64,000 nucleotides of DNA from Bradyrhizobium sp. AZCC 1719 (lineage in GTDB: Bacteria; Pseudomonadota; Alphaproteobacteria; Rhizobiales; Xanthobacteraceae), in the NCBI RefSeq assembly GCF_036924525.1, contig NZ_JAZHRU010000001.1:7136330-7200329 (forward strand), read 5' to 3'. The position numbers and the translations under genes are program-made. Shown here piece after piece: positions 25,554 through 36,400 of the stretch (its first letter is position 1; each line of letters starts with the position of its first letter). The notes beneath the pieces are model-generated. The model searched no databases, was not told where the DNA came from, and saw nothing but the letters and a program-made list of their open reading frames with translations.

Positions 25554-27299
25554 TCATCCTTGAACGGCTTGGACGACCTTGGGCGTGCTGACAACGGCAT
25601 CGCGCCGCAGCACCTTGGCAAGCACCTCGTCCTTGGGGCCGAATGCTTGCTGGCGTCCACCGTTCAGTGCGAGCACGTGATCGACTCCGGACAGCGCGCT
25701 AGGCCGGTGCGCCACCACGACAACGATCGCTCCCCGTGCCCGGGCACCGAGGATCGCCTGCGTCAACGCCTCGTCCCCTTCCACGTCCAGATTGGAATTC
25801 GGCTCGTCGAGGACGACCAGGAATGGATCGCCATAAAGCGCTCGCGCTAGCGCGATGCGCTGCTGCTGCCCGGCCGATAGCGAGGAGCCCTGCTCGCCGA
25901 TTTCCGTGTCATAACCCAGCGGCAGCGCAAGCACCAGTTCGTTGACCCCTGCAGCTTTGGCAGCAGCGATGATGGCCTCCGACGTGGCGTTGGGATCAAA
26001 CCGCGAAATGTTTTCTGCAACCGTCCCTGCAATGAGTTCTACGTCCTGCGGCAGATAGCCAATGTGGCGTCCGAGATCATCGGGAACCCATTGGTCCAGC
26101 GTCGCGCCGTCGAGGCGGACAGTACCGCGCGCCGGCGTCCACAGACCGACCAGAACTCGGGCTAGCGAGGATTTCCCCGAGGCGCTGGGACCGATTATTC
26201 CGAGCCCGTTGCCGGCCTTGAGGGAAAAGGTTACCTCGTGCACGACCGCCCGCTGAACGTCCGGCGGCGCCGCACTGATATTATCGACTGTCAGCCCGCG
26301 TTGCGGCCTGGGCAGCGACGTCGGCGTTCTCAGTTCCGGTAACAGCACCAGCAGCTTGTTCAGACGCTCGCGCGCCTGCCTGGCGCCGACGAAGCTGCGC
26401 CAGTGGGCAATCGCGAGGTCGACCGGTGCGAGCGCCCGCGCCGAAAGTATCGAGGACGCAATGATGACGCCGGCGGTGGCCTCTTGATTGATCACAAGAT
26501 AGGCGCCGACAGCAAGCACGCCCGACTGCAGCATCATCCGAAACGACCGCCCGGTAGCGCCAAGGCCAGCGGCGAGATCGCTTGATTTGGCATGCCCGGA
26601 CAGGAATTTGCGGTTCAACGACTGCCAGCGGCCAGAGATCCACCTGCCCATGCCGAGCGCGGTCAAGGCTTCGGCATTTCGACGGCTTGTTTCCGCCAGT
26701 CGCGCGCGTTCGTTACCGATGCGATTGGCGTCGAGCGTCGACTGCTTCGCAAGCAGCTCCGACAGCAGCGTCAGCGAAACCAGTATCAGCGCGCCCGCCA
26801 GCACCGTGACGCCAATCCAGAAATGAAAGGCAAAGCACACCCCGAGATACAGCGGCACCCAAGGGAGATCGAAGAATGCCGTTGGCCCGGGACCCGACAG
26901 ATAGGCGCGCACCGTGTCCAGATCGCGCAGCGGCTGGATCGACTCGCCGCGCTTCGGCGCCTGGATCGGCAAACGCATTACCGTTGCATAGACGCGATCC
27001 GACATTTCCTGATCGAGCCGGATGCCGATCCGAACCAGCAGCCTGCCGCGCAGGGCATCCATCAATCCCTGAAAAACGTAGAGGGTCAGCGCCAGCACAA
27101 GCAGGCCAACGAGCGTCGGTACACTCCGGCTTGGCAGAACCCGATCATAGACCTCCATCATGAACAGCGAGCCGGTCAGCGCCAGAATATTGAGGATTGC
27201 GCTGAAGCCGGCGATGGCAAGGAAGGCCGAGCGATACTGCGCGAGCGCAGAATCCAGCTCCCCGCGGGCTCCTCCGGATTTCTGCCGACCGGTTGTCAA
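25554..27299 (-). CDS. T1SS ABC exporter, PrtD type (permease-ATPase)
   Basis: 581 residues. Membrane domain with about five or six helices in residues 28-300, no N-terminal C39 peptidase domain, then the ATPase: Walker A GPSASGKSS (about 366), Q-loop LPQDVELIAG, signature LSAGQQQRIALARAL, Walker B FLVVLDEPNSNLD, switch His in VVVVAHRPSAL. The start appears to be TTG (27297-27299), preceded by a weak GTGAG. It lies between the RTX substrate gene and the adaptor gene, the usual T1SS order for PrtD-type systems. It exports the RTX protein by its C-terminal signal (inference from adjacency). Confidence 0.95.
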   Translation of the reverse strand: MTTGRQKSGGARGELDSALAQYRSAFLAIAGFSAILNILALTGSLFMMEVYDRVLPSRSVPTLVGLLVLALTLYVFQGLMDALRGRLLVRIGIRLDQEMSDRVYATVMRLPIQAPKRGESIQPLRDLDTVRAYLSGPGPTAFFDLPWVPLYLGVCFAFHFWIGVTVLAGALILVSLTLLSELLAKQSTLDANRIGNERARLAETSRRNAEALTALGMGRWISGRWQSLNRKFLSGHAKSSDLAAGLGATGRSFRMMLQSGVLAVGAYLVINQEATAGVIIASSILSARALAPVDLAIAHWRSFVGARQARERLNKLLVLLPELRTPTSLPRPQRGLTVDNISAAPPDVQRAVVHEVTFSLKAGNGLGIIGPSASGKSSLARVLVGLWTPARGTVRLDGATLDQWVPDDLGRHIGYLPQDVELIAGTVAENISRFDPNATSEAIIAAAKAAGVNELVLALPLGYDTEIGEQGSSLSAGQQQRIALARALYGDPFLVVLDEPNSNLDVEGDEALTQAILGARARGAIVVVVAHRPSALSGVDHVLALNGGRQQAFGPKDEVLAKVLRRDAVVSTPKVVQAVQG

Positions 27300-27367
27300 T
27301 GGCTAAACTCACTCATCCGACTTTGGCGGTATCCGAGAATTGTTACAGATATCTGACAACAGAAATC

Positions 27368-27389
27368 GGGGGGGCGCACGCGCCCCCCT
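27368..27389 (-). terminator. GC-rich hairpin between the RTX gene and its exporter genes
   Basis: GGGGGGCGC (27369-27377), AC, GCGCCCCCC (27380-27388) is a perfect 9-bp stem, or 8 bp with a four-base loop. On the minus strand it follows the RTX stop by about 27 bases and is followed by GATTTCTGTT, a weak U-rich tail. It may terminate or attenuate transcription so that exporter is made in smaller amounts than substrate, or protect the RTX mRNA 3' end. Confidence 0.55.
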
Positions 27390-27414
27390 TCACACGATCA
27401 ACCCGAGATGGTCA

Positions 27415-30400
27415 TCAGGCGAACTTGAAATCGTCCACCGTCAGGCTTGCCTTGTTGACGCCGACCAGAGTGATGCTCGAGCCGTCATCGTAACTGATCT
27501 CGACGCCGATCTGCGTGTCGTGCAACGCACTGGAAGCCATCAGCGCGTTGAAGTCGGCAAACTTCGACTGATCGAGCTGAACGACGTCATGGTCCGGACC
27601 AGAGCCCGCACGGAAGTCGAACACGGTGTCGCGCCCGGCCCCGTCGTTGCTGAACTGGAACACGAAGGTGTCGCGACCCGAGCCGCCGTTAAGCAGATCG
27701 TTGCCTCCTCCGCCATTCAGAATGTCATCGCCGTCTTCGCCGAGCAGGTTGTCGCGGCCGCCATTGCCGTTGAGGGTGTCGTTACCGGTGCCGCCGAACA
27801 CGTAGTCCTTGCCCTCGCCCCCATGCACGATGTCATTGCCGCCCTGGGCGAGAACAAAGTCGACGCCGCCGCGTGCATTGATCCAATCGACGCCATCGGT
27901 TCCGAGCAGAAGGTTCGTGCCGTTGGTTCCATTGATCACATTGGCATCGGTCTCGCCCGTCACCGTCAGCGTGAACGTACCGGTCGACTGGGCGTTCAGG
28001 TTGTCGGCGGCGGTATAACGGATCGAGACGGTGGCGTCCTGTCCGTCGTTCAGGCCATCGAACAGGTTGCCCGGGGTAAACTGCAGTTGGCCGTTCGGAG
28101 CAATCGAAAACGCCGACTGCGCCTGTGCGTTGGTCAGGTTGATGCCGTCAACGCCAGTGACCTCGAAAGCCGCTAGGCTGAGCGGCAGGTTGCCTTCGAC
28201 GTCGGTGTCGTTGGCCAGAAGATCAAACGATTTGGCTTCGTTCTCACCCGCAGTGCCGGCGTCCGCCACCGTGACCGGCGCATCGTTCACTGCGGTTACC
28301 GTGAAGCTGACCTTGCCAATATCCGACCCGCCGTTGCCGTCGCTAAGGGTGTACTCGAACGAGGCGGGTCCGTTGAAGTCGGCGGCCGGCGTGAACCGGA
28401 TGCCACCGGCCACGATCTCGGCCGTGCCACCCACGATGTTGGCGAGCGCCGTGATCGAGAGCGTGTCAAGATCGGCATCGGTGTCGTTGCCGAGAATGTC
28501 GGCAAACGGGATGACGAACGCCGCCGCGTCTTCCCCTACTGTCGCTGCCGCGTCGTCGACAGCCACCGGGCCGCGATTGACGATCGCGCCGTTGATGCCG
28601 CTGCGATCGAGCTCCTGGCCGTTGGCGAAGGTCACCTTTTCGACGCCACCGCCAATCCGCTGATCCTTCAAGGTGATCACGCTGCCGTTGGACAGTTCGA
28701 TCAGAGTGTCGTTGCCAAACCGGCGGAACGTGACGTTCGCAGCATTGAGATCAACCAGCGCCAGCGTATCGGTATCGGCCGGCGTGTTGGCCGCTTCGGT
28801 AATGATGTCAGAGCCGTCGCCCAGCTTGTAGGCATAGGCATCCGAACCCGCTCCGCCGTTGAGGTTGTCGTTGCCAACGCCGCCGATCAGCATGTCGTTA
28901 CCGTCATTGCCGCGCAGGCGGTCGTCGCCGGCATCGCCCACCACGGTATCGTTTCCTGCGTCGCCGAAGACGAAGTCGTTGCCCTCGCCGCCCTGGACAC
29001 GGTCGTTGCCGTCGCCGCCTTCGATGACGTCATCACCGCCGCCGCCGAGCACGAGATCGTCGCCGCCGAGGCTGCGGACGCGATCGTCGCCATCCTTGGC
29101 AAAGATCGAGTCCTTTGCGGCGGTGCCGGAGAGGTCATCCTCACCGTCGGTTCCCATGATCGGCAGAACGGTGTCGTTACCGCCGTTTGCAACCAGATTC
29201 TGGATACGCTGATCCTGGGCCGGAGCCGTATCCGCCTGCGCGTACGGAGTAACCGAGAAGTTCGCCGCGAGATATTCGGCCAGCGCATCCTGCTCGAAGC
29301 CGTCATCGGTGAACTTGGCATCGCCGGTGCGGGCTGCCACGTCGTCTGCCGGCAAATTGTCCGGAGACAGATCGACACGATTGGCAAACGCCGGGTTGGC
29401 CGCGATGTACTCGGCGAACCGGAAGCCGTCAGGCCGGTTGAACCCGCCCGGAGCGTTGGGGTTAGCCCCACCGATCAGGAAGCTCAGCGTCACCATGCGG
29501 ATCGCCGCCGGCGCATCCGCAACCACCTCACCGTCGGCGACAACGACCGCGATCACGTGCTCATTTTCGTCGACCAGGGTGACCGAGCGAACCCGATCCC
29601 CGGCAGGGCGGGTCAGATCATAGCTGAACCGGAGGCCACCGACCTGGGCGAAGATGCCGCCCGGATTGGAAACACCGTTTTCAAGAGCCTCAAGCAGTTG
29701 CTGCGGCGTCAAGGTGACAAGGCTGAGCGCGTTGTTGAAGCGCAGCGAGTTCTCGATGTCGAGCTGGCTGACCTCGCCGGCTTCCTTGCCAACCTCCGGA
29801 TTCGCAGCAGGCGGCAGCTCCGCGCCGTCGCCCTCGGAGCTGATCGAGCCGATCGAGTCACGAATGCCGCCGCCGTTCTTGATCGAAATCTGAACGGTGC
29901 TGTCGTAGCCGGACTTGGCGTACCACAGGTTGGCATCGGCGGAGAGGTTACCGAGATTGGTTTCCTGAGCGCGCACCTCGCCACGTCGGCCCTCAAGGTA
30001 GACGTCGGTACGGCCAAAGGTGACAGCATCCTTCTGCGTGATGATACCGTCAATCACGGTGGTGATATCGCGCACGGCGTCGCCGCGCGACCCCTCGGCG
30101 AACGGATCGATGCCGGAGCCTTCATAGACTCGCGCCAGACCCGCATCGTCAGTGGCATAGGCGCCATTGATGCTGGGATCGAGGCTGGCCGGGATGATGT
30201 CGCCATTGGCGTCGAACTCGAGCACCAGCCGGCCGACATATTTGTAGTTGCCGTCGGTGTTGACGAGAACCGTGTTCTTGCCTTCCGCATTGGTGATGAT
30301 CTGTGCGTATTCCCCTTCGCTGACATCGCCCGGGCGAAGAACATCGTTGCTGTCGGAGAGCAGCGTATTCGAGCCGCCGGCGATCATCACGTCGACGCCC

Positions 30401-33400
30401 TTCAGGAAGGTGATAAGCTTCTGCTCGTTCTTCAGCTCCTGAAGCTGCGAAACGATGATGACCTTGTTCACACCCTGGGCGATGACGGCATCGATCGCCG
30501 GCTGGATAACCGCTGCAAGCGCGATGAAGTCGGCATCGGTTTCCAGCGTACGCGGACCAACGATACGCACGCCACCCGGCGTCGTGATGTCTTCGAACAC
30601 CGGGGTCGTGACACCGACGATGCCGATCTTCTCGCCATTTTCGTCGAGAATGGTCGACGGCGCGATGCGGCGGCCTCCGCTTGCTCCGACGCCGAACGTC
30701 GCTTCGGTCAGCGGCGTGGTCTGGGCGTTGGGCGCCAAGTCCGGCTCGCCGGCAAAATTCAGGTTGGCGGCGAGATAGGCAAAGCTGGTTCCTTCGTAGC
30801 CGCCAAGCGGGCCGGCGCCATCGGGATCCGCGACGGGGCGGATGAGATTCTGCACATCGCGCGGGCCCGGATCGAAGTCGTGGTTGCCGATGACGGAAGC
30901 CTCGATCCCGATCGAGTTCAGGATGCGGATATCGGCACGGCCGATGCTCGGCGGGAAGAACGAGGCCAGGGCCGGATCGCTCGAGGCATTGAAGAACGGG
31001 CTCGGAATGTAGTTGTCGCCCGAGGCCAGCGTAATCGAATTGGCGAACGTATCCTCGAGCCGGTCGACGATGGCCGCGAAACGCGGCGCGTCGTCGATCG
31101 CCTTCAGGCTAGCCTCGAAGTCGGACGCGTGCAGGATCTGCAGCTTGTAGGTCTGCGGCGCCGCGACGGTGAAGTCGAGAGCGTTCTGCGCGATGCCGCC
31201 GAACGCATTGCCGGCGACGTCGGTGATCACGCCCGACGCCAGCGTGACGTCGTAGGTGGATCCGGCCGCCAGATCGGTGGTCGGGTTGATGGTGACGGTG
31301 TCGCCGGAGATCGTGACCTGCGAGGCATCGTTGATCGCGATCGTCCGCGTGTCGCCCGCGCCGTTGCTGATGACGATATTTCCGGTGCCCGCCATGACTG
31401 CTTCGTCGAAGGTCAGGACGATGTTGTTTCCGGCCGCGACCGCGGTCGCATTGTCCGCCGGCGTCGCAGCGGTGAGCATGGGCCCCGTTGCATCGGTCAA
31501 CTCGGCGGCCGTGAGCGTCCGGTCCGCAAACTCAAACCTCTCAACGTTTGTGACGGTGTCATTGCCGTCCGAAGAGCCGGTGCGGTTGTCGGAAATGACG
31601 AACGAACCGCCCTGCACGGTGACCGTATAGTTGCTGCGTGCGCCAGTGAACACCGCAACGTCGCCAGCGGCGCCGCTGGTGCCGCCATCGATGACGTCAT
31701 TGCCCGCGCCACCGGCAATGCGGTCATCGCCCCCGAGGCCGTTGATCGTGTCATTGCCGGCGAGACTGCCTCGCGCGCCAAACTTCGCGGTGTAAGCGGC
31801 CTGGTCGAACACGTCGTTGCCTGCGGTGGCGATCGCAGCCGAACGGGACATCACGAGCGACGATACCGATGGATCGTGATCGGAGAGCTGGTCGATAAAC
31901 TCCGAATTCATGTGCACGATATCGAACTGCGCGCTGTCGAACAGATTGTTCGAGACCAGGATGTGATCCAACGCCTGCGCGTTGCCGTCGAAGTTGTAGG
32001 AATAGCGCTCGTTTACGGGGAGCTTGCTGATCAATTCCGAAAGCACAGCGGTGCCGGGCGTAAAGATGCTGGGGGTCCCATCCGGGCTGGCGGTGGTGCG
32101 GGTCAACTGACCCGTGATGAGATCAACCACCGGGAAGAACTGGAAGTCGTTGAGATCACCCAGCACGACAATACGGTCATCGGTCGCCGACCCGTTGGCC
32201 AGGAGGCCATCGACAAACGCATTGATCGTTTCGGCCTGTCCCTCACGCTCATTCGAAGTGCCGGTTTGTTGCGAAGACCCGTTGATCGGGTCGGCATAGA
32301 GCGGCAAATCCAGCAAGGTGGTGTAAAGCGGAGCTGAACCGCCCTTCGAGGAGAGATGGTTGTTGACCGTCCAGAACGTGCCGCCCTGGTCGTCCGTGTA
32401 GCCCACCGGCGACCATTCCATCGGCAGCGACTTGCGCGTGGCGGCAAAGTCGGTATTGCCCTGTCCGATCTGGTTGGCGCTCGCGAACTGCTGCACCTTC
32501 ACCCCATCAGCGTCACTGACAATATCAGTCAGGCCATTACGCCCGGTCGGCGAAACCGCGTCCGGATTGTACAGATAGGCGACACGCTGATTTCCGTTCG
32601 GGATACCGCCAATGTTGTCGATCGGCGGCGAGTCGATAGCCACGTAGCGCGGTCCGCCGGCCGCAACAATCGCGTCGATGAGCTGCGACAGGGTCAGCGA
32701 AGCGCTGGTGACGCTCGAGCTGTTAGCCCCGTCATTGTCCAGCACCTCCTGGAGCGCAATGATCTCGGGTGCCTTGAGATTGTTGACAACGGCGTCCGCG
32801 AGGCCGGCGAACTTGCTTGCCGGCGTCGGTACGCCGTCTACCGGTTGGCCGATCGGCGCCAGGTTCTCAACGTTGAAGGTCGCAACGCGAATCCGGTCCA
32901 GATTCTCCACGATAGTGGTGGTTTCCCTTTGCAGGTTCGCGGCCGTAACCGGGCCATAGGCCTCGGTCGTGTTCACCTCATACTGGCCATTCGCATAGTT
33001 CACGACGCCTGTTACATCGCCTAGTCGATCTCCGGTCTGAAGATTGGTCGGCAGCGCGACACCGGCCTCGTCATCCAACTGAATCCGCTCCGGATTGAAG
33101 TCGAACACCTTGTCGGCAGGCTGAGTGGTTCCGGGCGTCGTGTCGCTGATCGTCAGGCCGCCACGCGAATTCTCCGAGGGGTTGACGCCGACGTTCGGCG
33201 TTACGAACTGCTCGTCAAAGTTCGAGTGGAAGGGACTGGTAACACGCACATCTTCAAGCGTGACGCGCATGCCTTCCAGCGATTCCCAGAAATCCGATCC
33301 CTGATTCACCGGATCGTAGGTGCCAGCCGGGGGAGCGGTATCGACATCATCGTCGCCGAGCGACACCATGGCCGGCTTGCGCTCAAGGCCGGTCGCGAGG

Positions 33401-36400
33401 TTGTCGACATCGCCGATCCGCACAGCCGTCGGCAGAGCATTGCCGGTCGACAGCACGCTAGTAGTACCTGCCACTGGATTGAGCTGCGTGACCGACAGTT
33501 GGTTCGTGCTGGCGAACTCGTTGACGGTTGCGGTCAATTGCACTTCCGCGCCGACGACGATGCCGCTTGGGATCGTGACGTTGGCACCCGTGCCTAAGAA
33601 GACGAAGACGGCATCCGAGGTCCGGTAGTCGCCATCGCCGACGGCGTCCTGAATGTAGTAGCCGACCGGGTTGTTGCCGCCATTCTCGGTGCCGGACGCG
33701 TCAATGGCAGTGACGATGCCGCGCACGGTTACCTGCTGGCCGACATGCTCCGAGCGATGCCCCGCGCCCTGAACTTCGTAAATATGCATCGCATCGTCGT
33801 TCTGGATCGTGCCGGTCGCGACCGCTTGCGTGGCGCTGACTGCAGCGGTGACGCCCTGCTGCGCCGTCGTCGCATTGGTGATGGTCGCCGTGAAGCTCTC
33901 GTTGGCTTCAAACGCGGAATCGCCAGCTACGTTGATCGTCACGGTAGCCGACGTCTGGCCGGCCGGAATGGTGACCGTGACGTTGCTCGGCAGGTTCATG
34001 ACGCCCGCGAAGTCCTGCGCGTTGGCGCCGTTGCTCGCACCCGCCGCCAATTGCAGCATCACATCGACCGAACCGATAGTGCCATTGGTGCGCTCGATGG
34101 TGAAGGTGAACGCGGTGGTGCCGGTATCTCCTTCCGCGTGCGATACGCTGGTCGAGGACGACGCGACCCGGATTTCCTGGGTGTAGTTCTGCGGCAAGGC
34201 CGCGTAGACGGTCAGCCCCGCGCCCGCATATCCGGCGCTTGAGTTGCCTTCGTTGGCGGTGAGCACGAGCGCCGTACCGGTCGGGCTATCTGCGGCGCTG
34301 ATGAACTTCGTCAATTCGGGCGCATTGCCCTCGCCAGCGAGCGGTGGTTGGTAGCCGACATACGAGGCATTGGCCGGATCGGTGATGTCATAGACCATGA
34401 CGCCGCCGACCCGCTCGAGGCCGACGAAGGCGTAGGTCCGCCCATTGATGACGCCGACATCGACGCCTTCCGGCTCGGGACCCTTGTTGTCGGAACGATT
34501 GTCGGTGGCTCCACTTCCACCACCTTCGGCCGTATCGACGTTGAAGCGTGTGGCAAAGTCGCGCGCAATGATCGCCTCGAACTCACCGCCGGTTTCGCGG
34601 ACCTTGGTAATCGTACCGTCGGCATTCTGCTTGAAGATCGAAATGCCACGGCCGCCATAAGCGTACACCTGGTCGATGTCGCCATCACCGTCGGTATCGC
34701 CGAGGTCCGAACGGACCCTAAGCCGGCCGAGGCCGGTGGTGTTGTCCTGGAGTGCCGCCGCATTCGGATAGGCGACCTCATCAAGCGTCACGTTCGCAAG
34801 GTTGGACTCGTCGTCGAGCTCTACTCGCGCATCGCCCTCGTTGGCAGTGACGAAATATGTCACGCCACCAACTTCAAAGGTCGCGATCGCATCCGGCTGA
34901 AGCAGACCGATCACATCGGCGTTCTGAAGATTGATTCCACCACGATCGGTGCCGTCAAAGGCGTTGCCGGCCAGGTTGCGATCGACGCCGCCAAGCGGCA
35001 GGATCGCAAGCGGTTTGGTTGCGGCGGCATCAGTGAGATCAATCACCGCGACCGCGTTGACTTCCTGCAACGTCACATAGGCGCGGCTTCCATCCGGCGA
35101 AACCGAGATGTATTCCGGCTCGATGTCGGCGGATGCCGGCTGGCCGTTGAAGAGCGCAACGCCTGCCTGCTTGAGGACCGCCTCGAATCCGTCGAGGCCC
35201 TCGAACGATATCGTGTTGGCTACCGCTGCGTTGGCGGCGCCGCCCGAAAGGCTGATGATGGAAACGCCGCCCTCCGGGTTCACCATCTGCGAGCTGCCAT
35301 CGGGGAGCGAAATCGAGACCGGCTCGCCTTCGTCCGCAACCAACAGTTTCGATCCGTCCGCAGTAAACACGAGCTGGTCGGGGCCGGCGCCGACTTCGAC
35401 GGTCTTGATCAGCGTACCATTCGGATCGAAAAGGGCGACGAAGCCGTTCGCGCCGGGCAGGTCACTGGCGTAAGCCACGGCGAGAACGCCGTTCTTGATC
35501 GCAACCGAGTTCGCGCCACCGAAACCATCAAGGGCGGCCAAATCGATCGAGGAAACGAGGTTCACCGTGCCGCTTGCGCTGATGGCCACAATGTCAATCG
35601 TGTTGCCCACGGTATTGAGCACATAGGCGCGACCGGTTGACGGATCGAACGAGACAACTTCGGCATTGGTGCCTGCGGCTGGCGCGAAATTATCGAGCCG
35701 AACGAGCTGCACTGCATTGGTGGCGTTCGGGGTCGTGGCCGACCCTTCCAATGACTGCGCCTGGTCGAGGATCGTGATGCCGCCGATCACGTTGCCCGCG
35801 GGTGCGTCGTCGTTCTGGATCGTTCCAGTCGCGGTGGTCTGTGTGCCAAGCGAGGTCGAAACCGCCGCGTTGTTGTTGGTCGCGGCCTGCAGCGTCAACG
35901 TGAACGCTTCGTCCGGCTCAACCGTCACGTCGCCGTTGACCTCGACAGTGACGAGCACCGAAGCCTGTCCGGCCGGTATTGTCCCGCTGAAGGCGAAGGG
36001 CACTGCAGCAGCGCCATTGAAGTCGGCGGCATCGGCCGCTGCCGAGGTCAGTTGGCCGCTAAAGTTGACGTCACCGGTGGTACCGCCGGTGCGCTCTACT
36101 GTGAAGGTGAAGGTCGTCGTTCCGGCGCTCCCTTCAGCGTGGGCGACGGAGAACGAGTCGGCGGCGAAAGCCACCGTTTGCGACGGAGTGCCTGGCTGGA
36201 TAGTAAAGGGCACACCCGAGATTGGAGACTGCGGAGCCGTGAGGAATGGCGCGTCAGGCGCGACGCCATCAGCGCTCTGATCGCCGCTGCCGCTTTGCGC
36301 GACAAAATTGGCGGTCGTATTGAAAGCCGCGAGGGCAGCGGCACGCGACGCGAAAGATGCTCCGCCGAGTGTCGGGTCATAAGCTGCGACATCGGCCCCG

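Noticed and set aside
29557..32337. 926-codon open frame on the plus strand inside the RTX gene
   Set aside because: Antisense shadow of GC-rich coding DNA; biased Arg/Asp/Gly content, no domain, and the minus-strand RTX domains are unmistakable.
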